Assembly (NCBI GenBank): GCA_030549495.1
Contig: JAUIRK010000936.1
Coordinates: 682,001-746,000 of the forward strand
Source of the DNA: Nectonema munidae
Taxonomy: Eukaryota; Nematomorpha; Nectonematoida; Nectonematidae
Length of the DNA stretch: 64,000 nucleotides
Reading direction: 5' to 3'
Shown: positions 1-13,100 of the stretch, in pieces
Layout: each line of letters begins with the position of its first letter
How positions within the stretch are numbered: position 1 is the stretch's first letter
Program-made: the position numbers and the translations under genes
Notes under the pieces: generated by a model
What the model was told of the DNA's origin: nothing
Seen by the model: only the letters and a program-made list of their open reading frames with translations
Databases searched by the model: none

Positions 1-768
1 TCCTTTGTTTAAAGCAGGGAATACTAGGGGGATTTGTTTTATAATTTTATGATATATATGAGGCATTTTAAATTCAGTGTAAGTAACTAGAATAATCTAG
101 TGCAATGTTGGTTCATAATTTGGCCATTTGTTAGAAAAGGTTGAGAATCACTGAGCTAAATGAAGTGGCTCAAAACTTAATTCCAGGCCTGAGCAAAGTT
201 GTTTCTTCATTTTGCCAGTAAGCTCACCACTCGGCACGGGTTAGACCATGAATGAATGGGTGTTAGTGTTGTGTGTGTGCTGATTGAAGAGTAAACATAG
301 CGGATTACGATATGTTGCTTAATTTTATAGATATTAATGCAGGAATTTTGATTTGTTGGCTCTAAGTTTTACGAGTGTGTGTATTTTGTTTTGATCAATA
401 GTGTTTATTCTGTGTCAATTTTGTTCATGTGACACATCGATCGTTTGGATACGTAGGATTCTGCTATTCGTTTAATTTTATAAGAAAAAACGGGTAATGC
501 CGATCTTTTCTCTTCAATAACCGAATCCTTCTTTATACAAAATATGTAGTCATGCTGTAGCACAACCATTATTAAAGTCTGTAATATTTGTATTGCATTT
601 TTTAAGAGGTTACGAATTGTGCCGCGGTGGCTGATCGCCCCCACCCCCTTCAACTAACTTAGTACGCGCCTTGTAAAAAATTAATAAAATTATTTTTATA
701 ATTTATAAAAATTAATATCATTTTCTTTATAGCATCATTATTTGTTATTTGATTTTTAGTTTTAGGTT
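1..768. other. Upstream flank of the GCP3-like gene, no gene recognised
   Basis: AT-rich sequence with no convincing exon on either strand. The stretch just before the GCP3-like ATG (about 740-765) is T-rich and ends in TTTTAG directly before GTTATG. It could therefore be a splice acceptor, which would place the protein's missing N-terminal region in an exon upstream, possibly outside the window. An 82-codon minus-strand open frame at 405-653 resembles nothing I know. Confidence 0.4.
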
Positions 769-2772
769 ATGAGTTATATTTCATACTTTACATCTAACTT
801 AAATTCACCTGATGATGGAATAGTTTGCAATGAAGAATCTATAAAGAATAAATTCATTACTGAAAGGGAGCTCATAAGAGATCTAATTTACGTGTTACAA
901 GGAATTGATGGAATTTTTTTGAAAATTAGCAGCGACTCTGAAACTATGTTTAAGTTAATGTATGAAGAAGCTACTATTTCAGGCATTAACAAACAGAAGA
1001 TAGTTTCAATAGCAAATGCAGGCTTTTTATACCAACAAATAAACTTACTGATTGAAAAATTTAAAGAGCCTAGCTCAGGAAAATTTTTCAGATGTTTAGC
1101 CACAGCAATTTCAAAGGAGTTAAACGACTTCCTTAAATTTCTAGCTCATATCGACTCATTACTTAATGATAATGTTTTTGAAACAAGAAATAAGTCAGCA
1201 CTAACACTTACACGGATGTTAGCCCTGATCTATCAGCCTAGATCCCATTTAGAACTCTTACTGAAAGTTTGCAGTTTTTCTCAAAGCAAACAAAACGAAA
1301 ATCCTCTCTCTTATCTATACGGCCTGTATTACATGGTTTGTGCACACGACAAAATTATCCTTTCAAAAATAATTTTAACTTCCACCTATCCTTTATATAC
1401 GACCTTGAAAAAGTGGCTTCTCTATGGTATCCTAGATGATCCATATCATGAGTTTTTCATATGCTCCATCGTTCATGTAGAAAACAAATTAGCCATTGAA
1501 ACTATCATTAAAGAAGAACCGTTCAAAATTCAAAAAGAATTAATACCAAGCTTTATGGAGGAGTCACTGGCTAATAAATGCTTTTCCGCGGGCATGTCTG
1601 TTCATTTACTCAAGACATTGGGTAAGCTTGAAAATTTTGAAAAAAATGATTTTGGAACCTTTCCCGAACAGATAATCACGAATACAATAGAAATTTCGGC
1701 TGAATTTGAAGCGTTTTGTAATAAGGTGTATGAGGTATCAAATAAAATGGTTATTGATGCAATTCTTAATAAACAAATGCTCAAATCCCATATATTAATG
1801 ATCAAAAGGTATATTTTTTTAAGTCAAAGTGATTTTGCTTATTCATTAATCGAAGCAATAGATTTTTGCTCAAAGTCCTCACAAGTGAAAATACAATCTA
1901 AGATATTGAGAACAATATTAATCAATGTAGTTAAAAGATGTAGTGCCAGAGATGAATCTCTTGATTTCATAAATCGCATCTCTTTAAACGTGGTTTCGAC
2001 GAAGAAAAAAGCCGGTAAATGGGATATTTATAAGCTGCACTATTCCTTGGAAAATCCAATGACAATAATTTGCCAAGAGAGCGATCCCTTTGGTACAATT
2101 TACAAACTTTTGTGGAAATTTCGATGGCATCATCACTTGCTTGTTATGTGCTGGAAAAAGCAGAGAGAAGTCAACAGGATCAATCGCTCAAGTATAAGGT
2201 CTGTGAAATCCGTTTACATTCTTGCGAATGTCATTAATTCACGTTTGATGCATTTCGTTAAAACTCTCCTCTTTTACTTCTACGTGCAAGGTGTAGAACC
2301 ATTCTCTTCAAAACTATTTGCTGACCTTGATCAAGCACACGATCTTCAATCCTTAAGAAGCAGTTTTTCTGATTTCCTGATAAATATCAAAGAGTGCCTA
2401 TTTCTTACCTCTGAAAAATGTCAATCAATAGCCCCGCACTTAACTAAGCTTCTTTACTCCATCATCAATTATATAATGCTGCACTATGAATTGATTAGTA
2501 ATTTTAACGCTAAAAGCGCTGAAATTACCAAAGAAGCAAATTTACACGATAAATTATGCTGCTTTGCAAACGAATACGACTCTCTAATGCAAAAATTCCT
2601 ACTCGTGCTTCAAGAGCATCCGTGTCGTGATATGTCATTGAGATATCTAGCTATCATGATAGACTACAACAAGTATTACTCTAATCGGAGTTTAAGACTG
2701 CGATCTTCTATTACATTCAAAGCCTTAAAAAATACACTTATTGGAGAAGATTATACTCATGATATACTTTAG
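769..2772 (+). CDS. TUBGCP3: Gamma-tubulin complex component 3-like protein (GCP3/TUBGCP3 family)
   Basis: Predicted subunit of the gamma-tubulin complex that templates microtubules at centrosomes and spindle poles. The 667-residue frame carries the family's landmarks in order: RELIRDLIYVLQGIDG near residues 33-48, YHEFFICS near 225, LIPSF near 260, then the C-terminal gamma-tubulin-binding half with WDIYKLHYSLENP near 416-428, LLWKFRW near 445, AQxxHDLQSLR-like text near 525, and SLRYLAIMIDYNKYY near 625-640. These match GCP3 better than GCP2, because the GCP3-specific ending SLRxLxxxxDxNxxY is present. GCP3 proteins are usually about 900 residues, so roughly 200 N-terminal residues are absent here. 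The whole frame has no intron, unlike the neighbouring DIP2 gene. A TTTTAG precedes the ATG in a T-rich context, so an upstream exon is possible. The gene is convergent with DIP2, with about 180 bp between the two stop codons. The frame is intact and not obviously decaying. Confidence 0.88.
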   Translation: MSYISYFTSNLNSPDDGIVCNEESIKNKFITERELIRDLIYVLQGIDGIFLKISSDSETMFKLMYEEATISGINKQKIVSIANAGFLYQQINLLIEKFKEPSSGKFFRCLATAISKELNDFLKFLAHIDSLLNDNVFETRNKSALTLTRMLALIYQPRSHLELLLKVCSFSQSKQNENPLSYLYGLYYMVCAHDKIILSKIILTSTYPLYTTLKKWLLYGILDDPYHEFFICSIVHVENKLAIETIIKEEPFKIQKELIPSFMEESLANKCFSAGMSVHLLKTLGKLENFEKNDFGTFPEQIITNTIEISAEFEAFCNKVYEVSNKMVIDAILNKQMLKSHILMIKRYIFLSQSDFAYSLIEAIDFCSKSSQVKIQSKILRTILINVVKRCSARDESLDFINRISLNVVSTKKKAGKWDIYKLHYSLENPMTIICQESDPFGTIYKLLWKFRWHHHLLVMCWKKQREVNRINRSSIRSVKSVYILANVINSRLMHFVKTLLFYFYVQGVEPFSSKLFADLDQAHDLQSLRSSFSDFLINIKECLFLTSEKCQSIAPHLTKLLYSIINYIMLHYELISNFNAKSAEITKEANLHDKLCCFANEYDSLMQKFLLVLQEHPCRDMSLRYLAIMIDYNKYYSNRSLRLRSSITFKALKNTLIGEDYTHDIL

Positions 2773-2799
2773 ATATATTTATTTGCATTTATTTTAACG

Positions 2800-2841
2800 A
2801 ATAAAATTTCTTTTAAAATGTGTGTATTTGTAATGAATAAA
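2800..2841 (+). promoter_or_regulatory. Candidate polyadenylation signals of the GCP3-like gene
   Basis: Two AATAAA hexamers, at about 2800-2805 and 2836-2841, follow the GCP3-like stop codon by 28 and 64 bp, a usual distance for a 3' end signal. Confidence 0.5.
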
Positions 2842-2951
2842 AAAATATCAAAATATTTTTAAAACAGTCCAAGAATATAAAACTCGTATAAAAATTTTGA
2901 TAATAACAAATCACAAAACGTTTTAAATGCTTGTAGCAGTGTAAAGTTTTC

Positions 2952-4142
2952 TTATAAGTTATATGCCACATATATAGGATCGAGATCATCATTGCTGAAG
3001 CTATCCCTCAGGTACATTCTTTGCTTCTCACCTCTAGAATTTATTGGAATAACGCTAGGATCAACGATAACCACCACACCCACAATTATTTGATGATGAC
3101 AAAGGACATTATTTGTTGCGGATATCACCAAGTCTAATGCGAAATATTCACTTCCATTCAACTCTATTACAGCAACAAGGACGTCGTTATTCCAGGAAAA
3201 GACAGCACTAAAACGAAAAGGTATATAAATGATAGATATAAAGTCTTCTTTACTCATACCATTCCATTATATTTTTATGTGATTTTTGAATAGTATTTTC
3301 CACATCTATCGGCTGAAAACTCATTCCACGAACGCAGAGTACTTCATCTAATGAACCAAGAATGAATACCGCGTCATGATATTCACCATCTGTTTGCTTT
3401 TTATCTGTTCTTCTGACGAAACCAAGATAACCAGATTTAGCATATGTTGTTTTTGTGTCTCCAACTGCTAGTTTAGCTGAAAACATTTCAGAGTTGAGAC
3501 CATTGCTATTCTGGCCATGTCCATAAACTGCGAAAAAGCCAGATGTATTGTGAGGAGATGAGACCCAAATTTCACCAAGATGCGAGTCAGCACAAAGACA
3601 GTGATTGTTGGGATTAGCTACTGCAACTTTAACACCAGGTAAAAGCTAAATGGAGATTTTTATCATCATTTTTAGATTGAAGTAAAAATTGAAGTACCTT
3701 TCCACACTCTAAGAGTGTTATACTGCATGGACTTCCTTTCTCGACTAATTTCACTCGATTATGACGCAATGAGCGTTCATCGACGTAAACTGTAGAAGGG
3801 TTTGGAGCCGAAGCGCCGGATAAGCATATGCCAAAGTTGATTCGGCATCCAAAAGAGGTAGAAATGATGTGGGAAGGAATTCGCAGCAATAGTGAAAATT
3901 CTGTGATTATGAGATGGCGTGGTCTTTCTTCTGCCACTATGACACAGGAACGCAGATTCAACTTGCGCAGGGACTCTAGATTCGGAGCGCGTCTTTTAAA
4001 GTGTTTTAGGCAAACTTCAATCAAAGAGTATGAAATGAATGTGTCTCTAATATTGAGTTGTCCTAGTTCGCGTAGCCAAACATTTGGATCTGTTTCAATT
4101 TCAATTGGAGGAATGAGATATGTTTGGTGTCCAGAATAAATT
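2952..4142 (-). CDS. DIP2: DIP2 C-terminal three exons
   Basis: Exons 4142-3698, 3645-3260 and 3207-2952 are separated by two 52-bp introns (3646-3697, 3208-3259). The first encodes IYSGHQTYLIPP, VAEERPRHLI, STSFGCRIN and STVYVDERSLRHNRVKLVE. The second encodes LPGVKVAVANP, DSHLGEIWV, SGYLGFVRRT, HDAVFILGSLDE and PIDVENTI. The last encodes AVFSWNND, a valine-rich strand, then PSVIPINSRGEKQRMYLRD and the typical ending DPIYVAYNL. A Cys codon is split across the last intron. This end of the protein is nearly invariant across animals and is intact here. Confidence 0.95.
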
Positions 4143-7100
4143 CTAACGTTAAAATAAAACAAAGATCATAACGTGAAAAATAATAACTACAATTTCCTTA
4201 CAGAAAATAAATATAAGGTTTATAGAAAATGCTAGTTTTAGGTATATTTAATTAATAAAGGATTACAAATAAACTAGAAATAGAAACTAGCATGTTATAT
4301 CGATTCGTTCTTATAAAAAATTCACTACGAATAAACGAAAAATTATAGGAAGAAAGAGACCAGGTTTTCGAATAACTTAGTATAATCAGTTTTACGGCCA
4401 TTTTTCCAGCAGGTCTAGGTGGTAAATACAACTATAAATACATTCATATGCTATTTTCTTTCTCGCTAACCACCTCCTTTTTTCATGTTGTTTTCAACTA
4501 ATTCTTACAAAGTCATCTCAATTATTCCTTTTCAATAACTTTTTCTCATTAACACGGCAAAGCTTTCCTTACTGTATCATGGCTTATACTAGACTTACAC
4601 ATTCTTTGCATTCTCCTTGCAGTGCTATTGAGTCTTCTTTTAAAAGCAAATTTGACTACAATACAAAAGACTAGACCTAATGCGACATTTATAAATTGCC
4701 CTTCAAGTTCAACCAAAAATGATTACAACATAAAATACCGCGCCTTGATTTTTTTACAAGCTGATCTTATCCTGTCTATTTTTTATAGTAATTTTAAATA
4801 CTTTTAAATTAAATTGAAATCTTAAATTTAATTCTTTTAGCTTATTTTTTATTATGAATAGTTTGCTTTTTGTTTCAGTGTGTTAGTTTAGCTTAGAAAT
4901 AGTATAATATTATCTTTTCAATTCAAGGTTAATAATTAAATATAAAAAATTGAGAAGAATAATTATTTTTTTATTTTGGAGCTATATCTATTATTTTTCT
5001 AGTATTTGTATAAATTCCTTAAAGTAAAAAATTTAACCTTAATATTTGTATATTATTATTATTATTTTACTGAATTTAAATATGACATTAACATTCAGAA
5101 TTTTATTTGCATAGCTTTTGTATTTATTTTTATTTGTTACCTAATATTGTTTAAAGTACACTGTATTGAACTTATTTTTTTTCTTTATTTAAAATGAGGA
5201 AAGGTTTTTAAATTAGACTTTCTTGATGCTGTAAATCGTGATCTTGCTGTTTCAAAAATTAATGAAAAGAACGAATATAAAATTATAGAGCCTATTGATT
5301 CATTTCAAAAAATTATGATAAGGTGTAGATTGTAATACATCGAAAGAATCAGTTATGAGTTCATTACTGAGTAAAAAAAGAAGTTAAAGGAAGCAATAGA
5401 TAATGGAAACAGATTTGAATTTTTATTTGAAAAAAAGTATCACAATTCAAACTTTAAGTTTATGGGTTTTTAGAGTCGATAAAGTACTACGGAATATTCT
5501 GTTATCACTTCATGATTCATTATATTTTGGTTTCCAAGTTTATAGAATAAGTGACTTTTTTTCTATTAAACAGTGTATATCGTGTTGTAAGATAGGACAC
5601 TCGAAATCAAATTGTAGACATAAAGAATCTCCCAAGTGTATGTTTTGTTCAAACAACCATGCAAGTAATACATGTGATAAAAAAGATACGCCAGAAATGC
5701 ATTAGTAAAGGACGTACTAACACAACGCTTTTGATAAATCTTGTCTTTTCTTATTAAATGAAATTAATTCTATTAAAACGAAACTTTATTCTAATGTTTA
5801 ACTGCAATTCTAAATCTAGATTCGTTGAACTTACATCTACTAACTCTTATCAATTTATTCCATTGGATGCTAACAAATCATCTTCATACTTAGATTATAA
5901 TAATACTAAAAATTTAGCTCAAGGATTCATTATATTAAGTATGACTTCTAAGCCAATCTATTTTAACAAAAATTTCTGAAATTGAATTTCTAATTAATCA
6001 TATTAACAGGCGCATTTCGTATGAACTAGATTTAATTGCTTTTCAAGAAACATGGATCAGAGATGCATCTTTTAGTATTTCTTTTCCAAATTATCTCTTT
6101 TTGAATAATCCAACACGTTTGACTAGTCACTCGGGATTGTCATTCTTAATACATAAAAAACACCATTTTAGCAAAATGTAAATTAAACAAACATCTTGAA
6201 TTTGTTTTTCATAACATCTACCGTCCACCTTCATTAACACATAAATTAGATAATTCTATTGAAGAATTTATATCTACAACAGACCGCAATGAAAGTTTTT
6301 TGATTGGAGATTTTAATATAGATTTGCCGAATATTGATTTTGATAGCAAGGTAAATGACTTTTTCAATCTATTGATTTGCATCAGTTTTAAGCCGTCAAT
6401 AACACAACCCACTAGACTCACCTCTAACACTTTGATTGACAATATCTTTGTACCATTGAAAATAAATTCTTATAATTCTTATGTTTACATCATTTTCCAT
6501 TTTCCTTTCGTGACCAGAAAAATCAGACGATATTTATTAAAAAGCAGAAGATTCATATACAAAACTATTTGAAAAAGCAGACGAAGGTAAAATTGTTTAT
6601 GTATCATATATGATACACTGGTCACGAAAGGGTTAGTCTCTTTAAATGATCTGACACAATAATAACAGGCAGTTTAAAAATGCATTTCTTGAAGATGTTT
6701 TTGTATCAAATGTTTGCAGTTTTGATTGGACCTTGTATTTAAGGCCTTTTTATGATTGTCCTGAAATTTTATCTTCAAAACTCAATGAGAAATTAAGTAA
6801 CTTTATTCAAATTAGTACAATAAAAGTCTTTACAAATTATAGTGGAAAATATAATAACAAACGTAACAAATGGATGGCGTCAGAAGTACTTTTAATAAAA
6901 ATAAGGGATTGTTTACATGTAAAGCTGAAAAAATCCTTTGAATACCTGGATAAAATCTAATTTTGTTTTCCTTAGAAACAAAATCAAATACAGTATAAAA
7001 AATTCAAAGCAACTTACTATTCTATTTTTTCGAAATGTGCAAGGAAATGAAATAATTTGGAAAAAAATGAATTCTTTGATCAAAATTAAAAATGAAAGTC

Positions 7101-10100
7101 CTATAAGTATTATAAATGACTTTTTTACTGATTCTCAAGTAATAGCAAATAAATTTTCTGATCATTACTCCTCAAGCATGGAATCTAATAACAATTTATA
7201 TGATTCAGGTTTTGAAAAGTATTTGACGCAATACTCATCTTTATTCGAATTTCACAAAATTACCCATGAAGATATTTTAATTTCCCTACTGAAAATAAAC
7301 TCAAAGTCAACTCATGATATTTACGGTATTTCTCTTGAAAAGTTAATGTTAGTATTTCATTACTTAAAAGATTATCTTTTAATTACTTATAATTCCTGCA
7401 TTGAGTTTTAAGTTTTTCCTTCTTGTTTCAAGTTTTCAAAAACGTTACCAATTAAGGTAGTTGTGATAAAATAGTGAACTATAGACCAATAAGTATTATT
7501 AGCACTCTTTCCAAACTTTTTGAAAAAATATATATAATCAAATTGCATTTTATGTTCATGAAAAACAACTTCTTTATAAGTATCAATTTGGTTTTAGACA
7601 TCAATATTCCACAACCCATTTACACTCATTTTTGATCAAGGAAGTTACTACACTATTAGAAAAGAAAGAAGACGTGTTAACCCTATATCTGGATTTGTCG
7701 AAGGCTCTTGATAGCATTTCTTTCGACGTTCTTATTAGAAAACTCTCTTATTTTGGATTTACTAGCCAGGCACTACACTTGTTATATTCATATCTAAACA
7801 ATAGACATCAAAAAGTTGTTGTTAATAACTGTTCTTCAAGAATTTTCAAATCTTTTAATCGAGTTCCCCAAGCGTCTATCTTGGGTCCGCTTCTGTTTAC
7901 TCTATATATTAACGACTTTCACAAAATAGTCAAAAACTTAAAGTGCCTTTCCTTTGCGACGATATTACTATTATCGTCCCACTTTCATATTTTTCTAACT
8001 CCGAAAATTCTGTTAATGAAGTATTGAGTCTAGCTAATAAATGGATGAGCTGTAATAATCTAAGAACAAATAAAGATAAAACAAGATTTATGGTTTTTTC
8101 AAATAAGAAAAATAAGTTTAGTTTTAATACTGAAATTAGACGTGAATCTACCTTCAATTTTCTTGGATTAGTTATAGATGAAAATATGAATTGGAAAAAT
8201 CATATCAATACTCTTTGCATACAACTTAATAGCGTAACTGGAATTTTAAACAGATATAAAAATGAATTTTCTACGAATGTTAAACTTATGGTATATAAAG
8301 CACTTTTTTTACCACATTGCTATTATAGCATTATTAACTGGGGCTATTCTAATTTGAATAAAATAAAATGCATTCAAAATCGAACATTGAAAAAAATATT
8401 TAAAACGGATTCAAATAACATCACTGTCATCTGTGCTGAAAAGTGCTTACTCAGAGTTGATGACATATATAAACTTCAAATGTCCATATTTGTATACAAA
8501 CTTTTTTCGAATCAACTACCTGATATATTTGATAACTGGATCGTTCCCAGAAAATGTAGTTTGAATTATACTCTAGGTATTCTGAAAGAGTAACAAATGA
8601 TTTTGTTAGAATGCCCTAAAAAAACGCTTAAATATAGAGCAATAAAACTGTGGAACGATTATTAAAAAATCCAATTATTATATTAAAAATCTATCATGCA
8701 AAACTTTCAAAAATTTTAACTCATTTGACTACAAAAACTGTTCTCAAAATTGTTTCGTGTGTTCAAGTTAGTTCCCGATTTTTTATTTTCATTTTTTTCA
8801 TAACATCTTTTGTACATTAAACTGAAATACTTATGATTATACTATATTTGACAAACTTATATTTATTAATGCATATTATGTTTTATTATTGCATATATGT
8901 TGTATTTATTATGTATTTTATTAATAAATAAACATATATTATTATATATATATATATCTGTGTCTATCTGCTTATTCTTTTGATTGTATAAATGTTGGAA
9001 GCTATCCCACAGCTTTGGCTTTTTGGCTCCATCAAGTTTTCTACCACCTTTAAACACACTCAATTCATCTTTGTCTCCAATACCTCACTCCAAACTGAAT
9101 ATTTTTTTTTAAATCAAAAATTCTTCATTTTCATCCTGCTGAAAGAGTGCTCAAGAATTATGATGAATATATTGATTAATATTTTATCAATAAACTTACT
9201 TACTTACTTTTATTTTGTATACCGATCTTTTTGATTTTTGTTTTTTTTACTAAAAGATAAATCGTTTTTGATTGTGTCTAAGAGTTTGGTAGAAGAAAGA
9301 GAATTGAAGTCTGGAACAACATATTTTTATTTTTATTGCAATCTCAAAGAAAGAAATTTACTTACTTATTCGGGCAATGTTTCACAAATGAATCAAAACA
9401 AAAATTTGAAGCCTTAATAGGCACAAGGCTTCATTCTTAAGGCAAAGAAAAACTATAAGGTCTTTAAATTCTAACTTTTCTCCCCAGCTATTTTAAAATT
9501 TTCATTATTACCATTTGATTCTAATTGCTTAATGTTTTCTGCGTGGTTTTTACCTTTTGCATACTTTCTTTCCCTCTTTATAAGCGTTTCCGGAGGTTTC
9601 TGTTTTAGATGTGGAATTTTTTGTTTAAAAACCAAGCATGTTTACGAGTTCAAGAAGAGTATTTAACCACCTGTGTTATTTTAATCTCTTTTTTAATGTC
9701 TTCCAAATTATCAAAAATATCCTAGTCAATTTTATTAATAAATTTTCAAGGATTCAATTTTTTTAACTTTTTGTTCTGGCAAATACAAGAAAAAAATAAA
9801 TCAGCACCGAGAGTTTATGCTGAATTCTATAGGATTTACTTTTCAACAAAAATTTTATAACCTTCTAAGGTAACATAACGTAATTAATCATGGAAATCTC
9901 TGCTTGATTATTCTCTGAATAATATCTTGTAAAAACAAGTGTTGACTAAGTCTTACTGTGTGCTCATCATTAATTTTACAAAACTATAACGTATCGTATC
10001 CCTTATGCACATCTTTTTATGCAAAATTATTTTTTCCTAGTTTTCGATCAAAAGTGGCTAAAATTATGCGATAAAGCTCTCTTTAATTTTTCTCAAGTCC

Positions 10101-13100
10101 TAGTCGTGGAGCGAAAATGAATATAAAAGATCAAATACATACTATAAAATCTTATCAAACTACTTTTCAATTATCTCTACTTTAATCAGTATCCCTAAAC
10201 ATTGTTGTACCTCTATCGTTCTCCACCCAAAAAGCTATGCATACTTTAAAAAAAAAAAAGTAAATTCGCATATAAACATTTCGGTTTTGAAGTGATTTTT
10301 TACATTGAATGTCGAATCCAATGAGACGGCAAACTGGTAAAATGTTTTTAATCGAAAAGAATCATTTACTCTTCAGGTTGAAAAAAGATTTAATTAAGTT
10401 CCAAGATAAATGAGCTTTTATCTTAATAAATTGGATAGAACCGCGCGACATCTGACAAAATTGCTGAAATATTAAAAAAATCGAGTTTAAAAGTGAAAAA
10501 GGCAAAAGAATTACCCACTAAGACACCACAATGCAAAGCCAAGGCCAGTATACGGATCTAAGCAAATAGAGATGACTCTTGAAGGATACAGTTCACAGGC
10601 TACCTGGTGAGAGCGGCAAAAGTTAATCAATCCAACATGAGACATTCTAACGCCTAAATTGTAGAACGGGTTAAGTTTTAAAGTAAATTTTCAGATTTAT
10701 TTCTTACCAATTAAAGTTCCTGTAGTTGAAACACTAAAGTCCAAGTATGAAGTTTGGTCACCATTACTTGGCACATAATTTTTTAAAGAACCTTTTTTTC
10801 TCACTAGATCTTCGGTTTCTACGATTAAAGGCCAAAATTTGTACTGAAAACAACTCTGAGCTTCCTAAACATATAGAAATAAAGACACATGTGCTAGTTA
10901 TTATTGTTTAAAATGTTTTTTTAATTTGGTTAACTACCGACAAATACTAGATAAAACCCAAAACATAAACAAAATAAGACGAATAAAAAATGGCGAAGTT
11001 TATTAAATTTTGAACGAAGCACTATAAAAAGTTGTACGTAATGACATTTTATACGAAGAAAAATTTTGTCTACAAAATGAACGATGGTTATTGCAAAGAG
11101 TCAATAAAGGATAAAGGATCATATCGACTTACATTTTCAAAAAAGAGTTTAGGGATCAAATTTCGTTAATTTTATACAAATGATCATTTTAATAACTCGG
11201 CAACAAAAAGGAGCTTCATAGGTTCTTCTCTAGGCGATAGCCAACTCTTATAAATTCAATGGATGATCTCTTTACAACTTCAAAAAAGTAACTAGGTAAT
11301 ATGTAAGCATTTTTGTAAGTTCGTATAACGAATGCATTGCATCATATTGAAGCTAAAAAGACTGTATGTTAGACGAAACCTTACTACTCCAATTTTTACT
11401 TCCTTTTTAGTGCATACAATTAAATTGCTTTTCAGAGGATAATTTAAATAGAGAGAGTGACTGAATATTTTAAGAGTCGCGTTCATTCGACTTGACAAAA
11501 ACATGAAATCAGTCGATAGTGGATGAAAGAACATTGCTTGGTATATTATACAAGTATTACTTGTTTGCATCCTTTATATTTTTAAGAATGATTCAAAATT
11601 CTAAGGATAGGGTTCTAATGATAAAATTCTCATTAACTTCTAACATCGTATTTGTTGGATAATGGGCTATTATATATTAATTAGATTTAGTTAGTGGAGC
11701 ATTAATTTTGCGTGCGTTTTAATATTATGTTAATACAAAAACAAATTTTAAATTTATTTTAAAATTATGTAGAATGTGATTAAAAATATAGAGTTTTAAA
11801 TAAAGTTATTATTATGCCTTTTTATACGAAGTTTTTTTCGAATTAAAAAAAAATTATTGAATATTTATTGAAAAAATCAACTAATTTAGAAGGTATTTCA
11901 AAAGTAATCGAAGGAAAATCTTTTTCTATTTTTAATTAAATTTTTAGAAGAGAGATTTCACTTATCTGATTTTTTAAATAGCATCTTTCTGTCTACGATT
12001 TTACAATGTTTTCACCAAATTCAACTTTCTGGTTAAATATTACATCGGGTGTCAGTGATAATGGCCTTATTTGGGTAAGAAAAGCGAATGGCAATCTTCG
12101 TCAAATTTAGTCTTACTTAAAGGACTTAACAAAAAATGTATGTACCTTTGATTTAAATAACTTATGAATGTATGAGGTAGTTAGAATAGTCTTTGCTTTG
12201 CTTATTTCAATCACAAGCTTCAAGGTTGATATGGTGGCTGCAATGTTAAATGAACTTATTGGTCTGATTGGAACAGGAATTAGGCCTAGATAGAGACAAC
12301 CATAGAATGCCGTTATTAAATCTAAGCCTAAAAGTAGAAAGTGATTATTTTGCAATAAAGAAATACTTTTATAAAAATAAACCAGGCGGATACAAAAGAG
12401 CGATAACTTGCCCCGAGCTCATATTTAGATTGTCTTTGATTGAAATGGCCATTTTCTCCGCCCTTTTGTGAAGTTGTGCACATGTCAGACAAGTAGGCAT
12501 GCCTTTATTCGTTAAGAGAGTGAACAAAACATGATCGGGTGTTGAGCGCGCTCTCCACTTTAGGATTTCAGAAATGTAAAAAGGCTTAAAAGTGGATATG
12601 GATCATTCAAAGTAAAGATATAAATCAGACTTCAAATATGTGATATATATATATATATATATATATGCTAATACAGTCAGACCTCGAAAATCCGCCCCCC
12701 GTTTTTCCGTCACCCTCGACATCCGTCATCTTTTTTGGAGGACGAAAATTTTCTGTTTCATTTAACTATGAATATCCGTCTGTCGCAACATCTGCCTTCG
12801 TCATTGAGTTTTAGTGACAAATGAACAACTCTAATATAAATTTTTTCTCGATAATCCGTCACTATCTGCAATGGTAATGATAAAACCAACTCTACAGATA
12901 ATCAAGTTTGTCTCATCTCTCAAAATCTGTGAACATAGTGCACACAGTTTTTGATTTTTTTGAAAAAGCAAAAATTTTTTGAGTCATGATTCACCAGTCA
13001 TGATCTCTTTGACACCTGTCTTGTATTAATCATTTTGTTATTGATCGAAAACTCTTGAAAGATACTCTTGATATAAATTTCAACATCTGCACCCTGCAAG

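Noticed and set aside
3828..4139. 103-codon + strand open frame
   Set aside because: It is the antisense shadow of the strongly conserved DIP2 exon 4142-3698.
12005..12065. Extra DIP2 exon between 12117 and 11571
   Set aside because: A 51-bp intron would fit the genome's style, but its end phase does not match the next exon, whereas joining 12117 directly to 11571 does.
12146..12327. Alternative end of a DIP2 exon at the GTACAT donor
   Set aside because: Leaves phase 0, incompatible with the downstream exon.
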